Below are positions 17,275 to 26,652 of a stretch of DNA of 64,000 nt, in pieces; the stretch's first letter is position 1; every line of letters begins with the position of its first letter. The DNA comes from Candidatus Poribacteria bacterium (GTDB lineage: Bacteria > Poribacteria > WGA-4E > WGA-3G). A model generated the notes under the pieces. That model was not told where the DNA came from, did no database searches, and saw only the letters and a program-made list of their open reading frames with translations. The position numbers and the translations under genes are program-made. The stretch is taken from positions 62,001-126,000 of the forward strand of contig JAJDWA010000021.1 of assembly GCA_022825825.1 (NCBI GenBank), written 5' to 3'.

Positions 17275-18370
17275 TATAGTCTTCATCGGGTGTAATGCCG
17301 AGCCCGGGACCATCTGGTACTGTGACGACATGATCATGAACTTCAATACCACTGACCGCCAAAGTCGTTAAAAATACAGGTGCGTTTAGCTCGGCTGGTA
17401 GCACAAGGTCCATAGTTGAAAAAAGGTGGACACTTGCAATGAAACCGACACCTGCTTCAGTTAGACCACTGCCGAGCAGTTCAAGCGCATTCGCTTCTGC
17501 GACATAGACGCTCTTAAGGCATTCGGTTAGGCCGCCAGATTTGCATACCTTCAAAACAACGGCATCCGCACATTCAAGACGTACGATTTTGCCAAGATCG
17601 AAATACGTAAAACAACCCTCGTCTATTGCTATCGGAATTGGTGCTGCATCCCGTACTCGTTTCATTCCGAACCAGTCTTGGCTTGCAACTGGCTGTTCCA
17701 TACAATAGACCTCGTTGATGTCCTCCACACGTTTCAGCAGTTCTAATGCGTTAGATGGCGTATAAGACTGATTGGCATCAATCCAAAGCTTGGCATTAGG
17801 CGCTGCTTCGTTGACTGCGCGTAATCTATCTTCATCTACTGTTGGCGTGCCTGCAACTTTCACTTTGTAGCAGGTACAGGGAGATAGGGCCTTTGCCTTC
17901 AACGCCATTATCTCTGGTGTATCAATACTCAAGGCATAACTGAGTGGAAGTGTGTTATGTCGTTTACCGCCAAAAAGGATATGCAATGGCACGTTTAGGA
18001 TTCTACCACACAAGTCATGCAGTGCAATATCAACGGCAGCTTTCGCAAAAGGGTGCCCGTTGCTAACAGCAGGTTTTAATGCTTGATAAATGGCGTTATG
18101 GATTTCATTTCGATTTAGCGGATTTTGTCCCAGAAGTACAGGTGCAATGTGATATAGAATCGTAGTTGTGATAGACTCTGTTGTTTCATAGCTCCACGAC
18201 GGTAATGCCCGTTGTTCACCCCAACCGATATAACCGTCATCTGTTGTAATTTTTACAAAGATATGGTGTCCAGCAGCATCAGGATCACCAACAAAACCTG
18301 TACCGATGGTAAAAACGTCTTTCATTCCAACAGCAGTAGGAAAAACCTCTACGTGTGCAATTTTGCTCAT
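17234..18370 (-). CDS. Enolase-superfamily enzyme (mandelate racemase/muconate lactonizing type)
   Basis: 378 residues. An N-terminal capping domain (~1-130) is followed by the barrel. Catalytic and metal residues are visible: the K-x-K pair in CYKVKVAGT, metal Asp in WIDANQSYTP, metal Glu in YCMEQPVA, metal Asp/Glu in IAIDEGC, and a second-side Lys in AVVLKVCKSGG. Lysines on both sides of the barrel point to the muconate-lactonizing subgroup (cycloisomerase, racemase or epimerase), but the substrate is not readable. Its 3' end overlaps the opposing MFS gene. Confidence 0.88.
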   Translation of the reverse strand: MSKIAHVEVFPTAVGMKDVFTIGTGFVGDPDAAGHHIFVKITTDDGYIGWGEQRALPSWSYETTESITTTILYHIAPVLLGQNPLNRNEIHNAIYQALKPAVSNGHPFAKAAVDIALHDLCGRILNVPLHILFGGKRHNTLPLSYALSIDTPEIMALKAKALSPCTCYKVKVAGTPTVDEDRLRAVNEAAPNAKLWIDANQSYTPSNALELLKRVEDINEVYCMEQPVASQDWFGMKRVRDAAPIPIAIDEGCFTYFDLGKIVRLECADAVVLKVCKSGGLTECLKSVYVAEANALELLGSGLTEAGVGFIASVHLFSTMDLVLPAELNAPVFLTTLAVSGIEVHDHVVTVPDGPGLGITPDEDYIKVHPLTIDSLMR

Positions 18371-18701
18371 GTTATTTATATGATTCAGCAGTATACTTAC
18401 AGTATTAGAAATAGTTTGAGAATTTCCCTGAATGTCACTCCTATTATTTTATTCCTATATTGCTAATTTATCAATGGTATCAAACTACGATCAGAGGTAT
18501 TCAGTTTTCCAGTAATTTCTAACTTCTTTCAAAGGTCTCTCCTTATCCGAGCGCGTGTCTAAAATATTGAGAAAAACGCTACAATTGAATGGCTCTGATT
18601 CATCAATATTTATATTTAATAAACTTTACAGTAAATTCTATAATATAGATTAGTAATAATAGTTTGTGTCAAAAACTACTAATTGCGTAAGTTTAATAAA
18701 C
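18371..18701. other. AT-rich intergenic region, no gene seen
   Basis: About 330 bases between the enolase-superfamily gene (reading left from 18370) and the 3' end of the broken Uma2 gene. No coding frame or strong hairpin was seen. It should include the promoter of the enolase-superfamily gene near 18380-18470. Confidence 0.4.
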
Positions 18702-19314
18702 CTATTCAAAAAGTTCGGCAACTGAACAAGTAAATCCTTCTATTACATCTTCACCGCTGAGCGTTTCATTCTGTGTTAGTAGTGTGATTTCCGTTTCTGA
18801 ACGATAGACAGTTACCGTTTTAGATCGGGGTTTGAGCACCCATACCAACTGTGTGCCTGCCTCAAGGTAAATAAACGCCTTTTCTTCAACTCGGTAGGAT
18901 GAATCTGTAGGAGAAACAACTTCAACAGCGAGGTCTGGTGGAACAGGAGATGCTTTACTCGGGTCATTAGGGATCCGATCTGTTGAAATAAAGGCAATAT
19001 CTGGTATCAAAACGCGTTCACCAACTTGAAATAAAGGCAATATCTGGTATCAAAACGCGTTCACCAACACGGAATCCTGTATCCGATATGAGAACGCGCC
19101 CCAGTTGATTTTCACGAACATACAAGTGTAACAGAGAACTTAGGTTCACACTAATGTAGCCGTGTTCTACTGACGTAGGCGCCATGGGAATTAACTCTCC
19201 TTTTATGTATTCATACCCCTCTAAATCGCTTTCCAGGAATTCCTCCAAAGTCATCTTTGGAATCTCAGTGGGAAGAGTATCTGGCGTGATTTGATGAACC
19301 TCTTGTGCATCCAT
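18702..19314 (-). pseudogene. Uma2-family (DUF820) endonuclease gene broken by a 43-bp tandem duplication
   Basis: The first part (19314 to about 19018) encodes MTLEEFLESDLEGYEYIKGE and continues to FRVGERVLIPDIAFIS. The second frame (from about 19040 to 18702) repeats VGERVLIPDIAFIS and goes on to PPDLAVEVVSPTDSSYRVEE, LVWVLKPRSKTVTVYR and CSVAELFE. Removing one 43-base copy restores a 189-residue Uma2 protein in one frame. Uma2 proteins have a PD-(D/E)XK-type fold (PDLAVEVVSP, then KAFIYLEAGTQLVWV) and are abundant in some genomes; their role is unclear. The lesion looks recent because the two repeat copies are identical. Confidence 0.88.
18983..19068. repeat. 43-bp perfect tandem direct repeat
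   Basis: The unit beginning TTGAAATAAAGGCAATATCT occurs at 18983-19025 and again at 19026-19068 with no mismatch that I can see. Because 43 is not a multiple of three it shifts the frame of the Uma2 gene it lies in. Confidence 0.92.
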
Positions 19315-19423
19315 TGTTTCTCCTCATAATGATATGTAATCCCAGATTTTTCTATTGTCTATTGACAATTTACCACAGTCTGCTTATGGAATTCAACTGC
19401 TTTTATTTTCAAAGTTGCAATAG

Positions 19424-19460
19424 TATAGGCGTGCACGCTTACACAGCACACACGCCTATA
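19424..19460. terminator. Hairpin after ppdK, possible terminator
   Basis: TATAGGCGTG (19424-19433) pairs perfectly with CACGCCTATA (19451-19460). It lies 26 bases beyond the ppdK stop. On the minus strand no T run follows the stem; on the plus strand TTTT follows. It may act as a terminator or only as an end-protecting stem. Confidence 0.45.
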
Positions 19461-19485
19461 TTTTACAAAACACTTTACTGTATAC

Positions 19486-22119
19486 TTAGGCTTGCCCTTC
19501 AATCACAGCCTGCGCTGCAGCGAGGCGGGCAATCGGCACACGGAACGGGGAACAAGAAACGTAATTGAACCCTAACCCGTAGCAGAACTTGACGGAATTC
19601 GGTTCGCCGCCATGTTCACCACAGATGCCAACTTTCAGGTCAGGACGTGCTGCACGCCCTTTTTCACAACCGATTTGCAATAGGCTGCCGACACCCTCCT
19701 GGTCAAGGACCTGGAACGGATCGTATTCAAGAACACCATTTCTAACATAGTCGTCAAGGAATTTCACGGCATCATCCCGACTCATGCCAAACGTTGTTTG
19801 GGTGAGGTCGTTCGTCCCATAGGAGAAGAATTCGGCTTCTTCAGCGATTTTGTCAGCAGTGAGTGCTGCGCGGGGTAGCTCAATCATCGTACCAACGAGA
19901 TATTCAACGCGAGTACCGGTCTCTTTAAAGACTTCCTCTGCTGTCTCAACAACTACTTTGCGTTGTAGTGAAAGTTCATTGATATGTCCAACAAGTGGGA
20001 TCATAATTTCTGGTAAAATCTTGATACCGCGTTTCGCAACATCCACAGCGGCTTCGAAGATTGCACGCGCCTGCATTTCCGTTATCTCTGGATAAACAAT
20101 ACCGAGTCTACATCCACGATGTCCAAGCATTGGATTGAATTCGTGTAATTCTTCAACGCGTTCACGGAGTTTTTGCGGATCAACGTTAATTCTTTCGGCA
20201 AGATCAAGAATTTCAGACTCATTCTTTGGTAAGAATTCGTGCAGAGGTGGATCAAGCGTACGGATGGTTACAGGATAGCCAGCCATCGCCTCAAAGATGC
20301 CGATGAAATCTGTGCGTTGGTGCGAAAGCAGCTTCGCTAATGCCTGTTTTCGTTCTAACGTTTCATCTGCAAGAATCATCTCTCGGACAGCGTCAATCCC
20401 TGTCCCAAAGAACATGTGCTCAGTCCGACAAAGACCGATGCCTTCTGCTCCGAATCCTCTTGCATTTTTTGCATCTTCCGGCGTATCTGCATTAGTACGA
20501 ACATCCAAGGTACGCACCTCATCTGCCCACTCCATCAGTATTCCGAATTGTCCGCTGAGCTCGGGTTGTATCAAGGATACTTGCCCGTTTAGCACATCAC
20601 CTGTGGAGCCGTTAAGCGTGATAAAATCACCTTCAGCGTAACGTTTGCCACCAGCGATAAATTCCAACGCCTCTTCATTGATAAACAGATCAGAACACCC
20701 CGCAACACAAGATTTCCCCATACCGCGTGCAACAACAGCAGCGTGGCTTGTCATGCCGCCACGAGCAGTGAGGATACCTTCAGCAGCGTCCATCCCACCA
20801 ATATCTTCCGGTGATGTTTCTGTCCGGACGAGAATAACTTTCTCACCTTCAGATGCAAGTTCCTCAGCGCGAAGAGCAGTAAATACAACTTTACCGACAG
20901 CAGCACCAGGAGATGCTGGCAAACCTTGTGTGATGACTTCAACAGATGCGTCCGGGTCTACACTCGGATGCAACAATTGGTCAAGATCATTGGCAGGGAC
21001 ACGCGTCAAAGCAGTCTGTTTATCAATCAAACCTTCTTCAACCATCTCTACTGCAATTCGGACAGCCGCTTGTCCCGTGCGTTTTCCGTTCCGTGTTTGC
21101 AGCATATAGAGCTTACTATCCTGAATTGTGAACTCTACGTCCTGCATATCACGGTAGTGTTTTTCAAGTCTTAATCCAATGTCAACCAACTCATTATAGG
21201 CAGCTGGCAAAATGTTTCTCAATTCAGAGACCGGAAGGGGCGTGCGAATGCCAGCGACCACATCTTCTCCTTGTGCATTAATGAGGAATTCGCCGTAAAA
21301 TTGGTTCGCGCCGGTCGAAGGGTTGCGAGTGAAGGCAACTCCTGATCCAGAGGTTCCGCCCATATTCCCAAATACCATCGCTTGGACGTTAACAGCTGTG
21401 CGTCCGAGTTCTTCAGAAATATCGTTGAGACGGCGATAGGTAATCGCGCGCGGGTTGCCTGAAGACTCAAAAACGGCATCCCGTGCCATATCTAACTGTT
21501 GACGCGGGTTATCAGGGAAATCTCTTCCTGTGTGCTGTTTGACGGCGTTCTTGAATTCATTGACAAGTGCCGCTAAATCCTCGGCTTCTAACTCGGTATC
21601 TAATGTAACACCTTTCGCTTTTTTCTTTTCTTCAAGTAAATGCTCAAATTCATCATGATCGACATCAAGTACAACGTTTCCGAACATCTGAACGAAGCGG
21701 CGATATGAATCGTAAGCGAAACGTTCGTTTTCCGACTTTGCGATCAGTCCTTTCACAGCGTCATCATTTAAACCGAGGTTGAGAATAGTATCCATCATTC
21801 CCGGCATTGACACTGCAGCACCGGAACGAACAGAAAGGAGGAGTGGATCTTCGGTATCTCCAAATTTTGCTCCAAGCGCATCTTCTATTTTTTGTACGTT
21901 CTCGGTAATCTGTTGGTCAAGACCACCAGGGTACTTCTTATCGTTATCATAGTAGTATTTGCATACTTCAGTGGAGATTGTGAAACCTGGCGGGACAGGA
22001 ACACCGAGATTGGTCATCTCAGCAAGATTTGCGCCTTTACCACCAAGTAGCGTGCGCATTGTAGCATCGCCCTCGCCTTCACCGGCTCCAAAGAAGTAAA
22101 CATACTTCGGTTGTGTCAT
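19486..22119 (-). CDS. ppdK: Pyruvate, phosphate dikinase
   Basis: 877 residues, the normal bacterial PPDK length. The N-terminal ATP-grasp part has GGKGANLAEMTNLGVPVPPG and VRSGAAVSMPGMMDTILNLG. The swivelling phosphohistidine domain has GGMTSHAAVVARGMGKSCV (His near residue 458). The C-terminal PEP/pyruvate barrel has RTEHMFFG and GICGEHGGEP. It interconverts pyruvate + ATP + Pi with PEP + AMP + PPi, serving gluconeogenesis or glycolysis. The start ATG has an AGGAGTAA site. It is monocistronic. Confidence 0.97.
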   Translation of the reverse strand: MTQPKYVYFFGAGEGEGDATMRTLLGGKGANLAEMTNLGVPVPPGFTISTEVCKYYYDNDKKYPGGLDQQITENVQKIEDALGAKFGDTEDPLLLSVRSGAAVSMPGMMDTILNLGLNDDAVKGLIAKSENERFAYDSYRRFVQMFGNVVLDVDHDEFEHLLEEKKKAKGVTLDTELEAEDLAALVNEFKNAVKQHTGRDFPDNPRQQLDMARDAVFESSGNPRAITYRRLNDISEELGRTAVNVQAMVFGNMGGTSGSGVAFTRNPSTGANQFYGEFLINAQGEDVVAGIRTPLPVSELRNILPAAYNELVDIGLRLEKHYRDMQDVEFTIQDSKLYMLQTRNGKRTGQAAVRIAVEMVEEGLIDKQTALTRVPANDLDQLLHPSVDPDASVEVITQGLPASPGAAVGKVVFTALRAEELASEGEKVILVRTETSPEDIGGMDAAEGILTARGGMTSHAAVVARGMGKSCVAGCSDLFINEEALEFIAGGKRYAEGDFITLNGSTGDVLNGQVSLIQPELSGQFGILMEWADEVRTLDVRTNADTPEDAKNARGFGAEGIGLCRTEHMFFGTGIDAVREMILADETLERKQALAKLLSHQRTDFIGIFEAMAGYPVTIRTLDPPLHEFLPKNESEILDLAERINVDPQKLRERVEELHEFNPMLGHRGCRLGIVYPEITEMQARAIFEAAVDVAKRGIKILPEIMIPLVGHINELSLQRKVVVETAEEVFKETGTRVEYLVGTMIELPRAALTADKIAEEAEFFSYGTNDLTQTTFGMSRDDAVKFLDDYVRNGVLEYDPFQVLDQEGVGSLLQIGCEKGRAARPDLKVGICGEHGGEPNSVKFCYGLGFNYVSCSPFRVPIARLAAAQAVIEGQA

Positions 22120-22278
22120 TAAATTACTCCTGTTATTTGTCTTTATCGTATTGTTGTTATTGCTATCTTCTATAGAAAATGTATAGGTATTTTCGATTTC
22201 ACTACAAATGGAATTATATAACGCTATCCCAAAAAAGTCAAAGAAAATCGGTTAATTCTATAACTATGCCCGGTGTGG

Positions 22279-24837
22279 TTAGAGAACGGTTTTCAATGCA
22301 TAATCAAGGTCTTCTCTGAATTGATTTTCTTGTGCCTCGTTGTAAAACGAAGGTACGCCGATAATGCGATATTTCCTATCTTCTGTTAGAATTCTACTGG
22401 AGAATTCTGCACAAATTTCTTGCAGAAATTGCTCTTTCCAACGGTCTCCTTCAGCAATGTGTTTTCCTTTGGGTTCAATGAAAAGTTGGTAAGATAAAGC
22501 GTTGCCGTTTTTCTCACGTAAGAACAGCACAAAGTCGGGTTGAAATCCTGCCCCATCAGAGAAGTTATAGAGTGAGAAATGTCCCTCGTTGCGAAGCAGA
22601 TAGATGGTCTCATAGTTTGTTTCTGTTTCCTTAATCCATCTGTCTAACAAACGCACAAATGCCCTTTCTTCACTCGTGCCGTAGAGGGTATCAAAGGCAA
22701 ACCAGTCTTTAACCGAAACAAAATGCGTGAACTGCGGGTCTTCTTTAGACTTTAAGGTATCGGGACTGAATTCCAAACGCTTGTCTGTGAAAATAGCGTT
22801 GATGAATTCTTCATCAAACTGTGTTGTGCCTTCGTATTCGGTAATGTGTTCTCTGATTTCAGATTCAATCTGCCCTAACAAACCGCAACATGCAGCCAGT
22901 TTTTCAGCGCGATTGATTCCTAACTCATCGACGTTTCCTTGAAGATTAATTGTCAACCCTCCAAGATAGTCCTCAGAGGTAATAAATTCGCTCATAGATG
23001 TCAACTGTGGGAAATATCTTTTGAGTGATGCATAAGTAAAAAATGGGTTGCGCGCAATCGCAGCTTTAACGATATTCATCTCAACATCTTTTACTGGCAA
23101 ATCCTGCGGGTCTTCGTCAGAAACAACCGGAACGTTTTCATCCTTGAGTGCTGTAATTGTGCCTCCCTGACCCGTAGTGATCTGATGTGTATAGTCCTTC
23201 TTTTTAACGCCTAAATCCTCAAAGGATTCAATATGTTGATAGTTTTTCTTAACGCGTTTGTTGAGCCAAACAACACCTTTTTTGTAAAAATCGGTTTCTT
23301 TGAATGAGTCTTTTAGTTTGATTTCGCGGGGAACACGATCATTATCCATCATACCTTCATCAATCAATGCAGAGCGGATTTCGGAGATGTAACGTGGGTT
23401 GTGCATGCTGTGGTAATGGAGTTCTTCTAATACGCGGAGTTCATGGTCAAGGTTCTCATCAAACTTACGGCGGAACTTGTCTGGGTGATCTGGCAGGACA
23501 AAAGGAAAATAGCGTGCACCGCGCCCGATAAGTTGTGCTTCAGAAATTGTCGTTTTTCCTGAGTCGCGGGTTTCGTAACAACGAACTATGTCAAATAGAT
23601 TCAGCACATCCCACCCTTCATTCAGTTGTTGCACAGCAAAGATGGCGCGGATCGGATTATCTTTGTCTTCAAGCGTGTTGATCAAAATCTGGTAGTTTTT
23701 TCTCTCCTCTTTACTGTTAACTGTGAGACAGAAATCCTCATCAAAATCGTGTTTCAGTTGTTGGCACAACAATTCCGAACTGGTGTTATTTTCATCAAAG
23801 AAACGAAACGCGCGTTGAACTGCTGGGACATCTGATTTTCGAATACTGTCAATCTGATCTGCTGTCAATTCATCAATTAGGGCATGAAAGTTTTTCTTGC
23901 TATCTTTTGAACGCTCAATTGATTTTTCCTTAAACAAGACAACAGGTTTATGAAGTGGAATCTTATGTTTCGCTGCGACCCTCAGCTTGTATTGACTGAG
24001 TATGAGTGCTTGCAACATGCGCGACTGCGTGTCCATATCAAAGTGTACAAGCTCTATCTCTTTAGAAAACTTATCCCCGCGGAAATCTATTAGGTCATAA
24101 CGGTTGATAACCTTATTCCGATACTTCTCTACTATCGCAGGCATTTCATAATCGTGTGTAGCAGTAAATTCCAAGAGTAGATTAGCTGCATTAGACTTGA
24201 ATATATTTTCTACTGTGTTCTCCCAACTTTCAAATAGTGCTTGCTGAGTCTTTGTGCTGACGTTCATGTGATGTGCTTCATCTGCCAATAACACAATTTC
24301 CTGTTCAGCAAAATTTTCATAAGTTAGGGAATTTTCCTTTTCCGAATTCATATCGGTGTGCAACTGCTGAATCGTTGTGAAGCATAAGTTGATGTCGTTT
24401 TGGTTGACACCGTCAAAGTTATCTACCTCTGTGACGGCGACTTTTTTCCCATCAATATGGATGTTCTCACTAAAGAGGTATTTTGTGGTCCGTGGGTTGA
24501 GGAAGTTGTCTCTTGTTTTTTCAATGATGTTGGTAGAGTTGACGAAAAAGAGGAAGTTGCGGTAACCTTGTTCATAGAGGTAGAGGATTAAGCCTGCCAT
24601 GATGAGCGTTTTACCGCTACCTGTTGCCATGTTGAATAGAAAATGTAGTGGTTCCCCTCCGCCAGGGAAATTGTTTTCAAAACAGAGTAGAAAACGTACA
24701 AACGCTTCTTTTTGATACTCACGGAGTTCAAAGGTGGGGTTTAGGTTATCAGTAAGGGACTGCGGAATTTCGGTGTTTTGGATAGTGCGTTTTCCGAATT
24801 CTTCTAAAACGAGATCGTATAAAAATTTATTCTGCAT
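22279..24837 (-). CDS. Type III restriction enzyme, Res helicase/endonuclease subunit
   Basis: 852 residues from the ATG at 24837, preceded by CAGGAAA; it overlaps the upstream PIN-like gene by 11 bases. SF2 helicase motifs are clear: Walker A MATGSGKTLIMAG, DEAH box LLADEAHHMN, motif III-like LEFTATHDYE, and motif VI QLIGRGARYFPF. The C-terminal nuclease domain shows a PD-(D/E)XK core, FQPDFVLFLRE ... LFIEPKGKH. With the Mod subunit (28293-30239) it would cut DNA carrying unmethylated sites in inverse orientation. It is unusually distant from mod: three genes lie between. ATG-in-previous-gene coupling suggests translation with the PIN-like protein. Confidence 0.9.
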   Translation of the reverse strand: MQNKFLYDLVLEEFGKRTIQNTEIPQSLTDNLNPTFELREYQKEAFVRFLLCFENNFPGGGEPLHFLFNMATGSGKTLIMAGLILYLYEQGYRNFLFFVNSTNIIEKTRDNFLNPRTTKYLFSENIHIDGKKVAVTEVDNFDGVNQNDINLCFTTIQQLHTDMNSEKENSLTYENFAEQEIVLLADEAHHMNVSTKTQQALFESWENTVENIFKSNAANLLLEFTATHDYEMPAIVEKYRNKVINRYDLIDFRGDKFSKEIELVHFDMDTQSRMLQALILSQYKLRVAAKHKIPLHKPVVLFKEKSIERSKDSKKNFHALIDELTADQIDSIRKSDVPAVQRAFRFFDENNTSSELLCQQLKHDFDEDFCLTVNSKEERKNYQILINTLEDKDNPIRAIFAVQQLNEGWDVLNLFDIVRCYETRDSGKTTISEAQLIGRGARYFPFVLPDHPDKFRRKFDENLDHELRVLEELHYHSMHNPRYISEIRSALIDEGMMDNDRVPREIKLKDSFKETDFYKKGVVWLNKRVKKNYQHIESFEDLGVKKKDYTHQITTGQGGTITALKDENVPVVSDEDPQDLPVKDVEMNIVKAAIARNPFFTYASLKRYFPQLTSMSEFITSEDYLGGLTINLQGNVDELGINRAEKLAACCGLLGQIESEIREHITEYEGTTQFDEEFINAIFTDKRLEFSPDTLKSKEDPQFTHFVSVKDWFAFDTLYGTSEERAFVRLLDRWIKETETNYETIYLLRNEGHFSLYNFSDGAGFQPDFVLFLREKNGNALSYQLFIEPKGKHIAEGDRWKEQFLQEICAEFSSRILTEDRKYRIIGVPSFYNEAQENQFREDLDYALKTVL

Positions 24838-25351
24838 TTTCCTGATTTCTTTCAAGAATGATGGAATCAAAAATCCACTTTTCTTTCCTCATCAATCCGA
24901 GTATGTCAATGCATTCAATCCCTAAATCATCACATACATTCGGGATTTTGGGTTTATCCTTGTTGCGGCTTATCTTTTCTTGTGTCACTACAACACCATT
25001 TTGTAGGTCTTGTGCTAAAGCAATCACCCACGGATCACCACCTGAATCTCCGGTATCAGGATCTACCAACAAGGGTGTTAGGATTTGCGCTTTATTTTGG
25101 TCAACTTGATCAGTTGCTATTCGAATATAAGAGTCCAATTCTTTTTCTTTACACCATTCCTTGATTTCTTCATCTTTTACTTCGTAGTCAAAAACAAGTT
25201 CAAACATTTTTAATCGATCGCTTTTTATAAGTTCTTCCAGTTTATCCCACAAAGATGGAAATATATCAAATGGATAACTATGATACGCCTCAATTAGTGA
25301 ACTGGCATCCATACTGTAGACTATCTGATCTTGGTCAAACAGCGAATTCAT
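24827..25351 (-). CDS. DUF4411 family PIN-like protein
   Basis: 174 residues. The N terminus VYSMDASSLIEAYHSYPFDI carries the first acidic residue of a PIN-like nuclease fold. Others are in FELVFDYEVKDEEIKEW and DSGGDPWVIALAQ, and the strand VVVTQEKISRN fits the fold. This matches the DUF4411 pattern as I recall it. DUF4411 genes are commonly found after XRE-ImmA/IrrE genes, as here, in a toxin-antitoxin-like arrangement. The start overlaps the stop of the XRE-ImmA gene (ATGA) and the end overlaps res, so the three are coupled. Predicted RNase; activity not shown. Confidence 0.78.
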   Translation of the reverse strand: MNSLFDQDQIVYSMDASSLIEAYHSYPFDIFPSLWDKLEELIKSDRLKMFELVFDYEVKDEEIKEWCKEKELDSYIRIATDQVDQNKAQILTPLLVDPDTGDSGGDPWVIALAQDLQNGVVVTQEKISRNKDKPKIPNVCDDLGIECIDILGLMRKEKWIFDSIILERNQENAE

Positions 25352-26520
25352 GTAGTAATTTCACTTTCAATTTTAAAAAGATGTTTTGTGGAACAATTAT
25401 AAAAAGCAGCGGATAATTCAGCGAGTGTGATTTTATTTTCGTAATATGCACTAAAAGCAGACCGTGCATAATACTCTCCAGAAGCGCTGAGAAGCCGAGT
25501 ATGGTAAGGAATTGGCACATCTGTGTCATTTTGTGGCTCTTTGTATTTATCAGACAGCATTTTTCTGTAAGCGTAATACTTCTGTTGTGATATTTTATTG
25601 AGAATTAACAACCGGCGCATGATTACTTCAGTACTCACTTGGAAATGTTTTGAGATTTCTGGTAAGTCATCTTGAAGCGTCTTCAGGTCAATTATTTCAA
25701 GCAATTCATTTTCAGGGACTAAAACTTCACCAGCCACCATGTTACAAAAACGCTCAGTTTCGTTTAAAGAAGGTTTTCTTATTTCACTTAACCCCGAATT
25801 CTGAATGATGCTTTTTCCCAGGGCTATATGAACTAACTCGTGAATGATCGTAAAAATACGACCATAAGGTTTGTCTTTAGGGTTAACAACAATTACTGGA
25901 AAAGGTTTGAGTGCAATGCAAAATCCACGGCATGTTTTCAGATCAACAGAAAGGTGTGTATTAACAGAGGTATGACAAACCAAAATGCCTTTTGCTTCAA
26001 CGGTTTGTTTCCAAAATTTTAAGGCATTATAGGGATTAGTAGTTTTTGGTAGATTTTCGCTGTTGAATTCGAGAAATTCTGTTATTTTTTTTGCAGCATT
26101 TCTATGAGATTCGTTTGGATTGATTTGGACAGACACCTTAGGCGGTGGCTCTTCCAACATCTCGTAAATATGAATTAATCTCTGGCGTCTTTCATGCGCT
26201 TCAACGATATTGGCATTTAATTTGTATGTCTGTTCTTGATCAGGTGTTTTAGACTTTGGCAATACCCGATAATCTACGGGCCAACGAAAAGCCTTGGGCG
26301 ATTTTGGCAAGTAGAAAATAGAAACATGCGTTTTATAGAGTTTTGCTATCTTCTTTAATTGCGCAAAGGTAGGTTTCTCTGTACCGTTTTCCCATGCTTC
26401 AAGACGTTCGGGGTCTATCTTTAATTTTTTCGCCGCGTAGTCAAGTTCTAATCGGATACGTTTTTCACGTACCCACTTTAGGACTTCTGGCGTGATGAGT
26501 GCTTTGACAGATTTAGCCAT
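25348..26520 (-). CDS. XRE-type HTH protein with ImmA/IrrE metallopeptidase domain
   Basis: 390 residues. Residues ~12-65 are a helix-turn-helix (LDYAAKKLKIDPERLEAWENG, PTFAQLKKIAKLY). The middle and C-terminal part holds a zinc peptidase motif HELVH in FTIIHELVHIALG, and the downstream ETERFCNMVAGEVLVPENE typical of ImmA/IrrE (COG2856). Such proteins act as sensors or antitoxin-like regulators that cleave or relieve a repressor. It is the first gene of a 4-base-overlap pair with the DUF4411 PIN-like gene. It probably regulates this cassette within the type III R-M island. Confidence 0.88.
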   Translation of the reverse strand: MAKSVKALITPEVLKWVREKRIRLELDYAAKKLKIDPERLEAWENGTEKPTFAQLKKIAKLYKTHVSIFYLPKSPKAFRWPVDYRVLPKSKTPDQEQTYKLNANIVEAHERRQRLIHIYEMLEEPPPKVSVQINPNESHRNAAKKITEFLEFNSENLPKTTNPYNALKFWKQTVEAKGILVCHTSVNTHLSVDLKTCRGFCIALKPFPVIVVNPKDKPYGRIFTIIHELVHIALGKSIIQNSGLSEIRKPSLNETERFCNMVAGEVLVPENELLEIIDLKTLQDDLPEISKHFQVSTEVIMRRLLILNKISQQKYYAYRKMLSDKYKEPQNDTDVPIPYHTRLLSASGEYYARSAFSAYYENKITLAELSAAFYNCSTKHLFKIESEITT

Positions 26521-26652
26521 AATATGTATTCCTACTAAACTTGAAAACAGTAAATCAATCGTAATTATAACTTAATACATGCTGTGAATTAAAGTATATC
26601 ACAAAAGCAATAAAATGTCAAAATTAGTGTGAAACGTTTATTCAACCGAGTA

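Noticed and set aside
18983-19068. CRISPR-like repeat
   Set aside because: It is a single direct duplication with no spacers, and removing it restores a gene.
20297-21174. Long antisense frames inside ppdK
   Set aside because: They are serine/arginine-rich products of the complementary strand of a highly conserved gene with no start signals.
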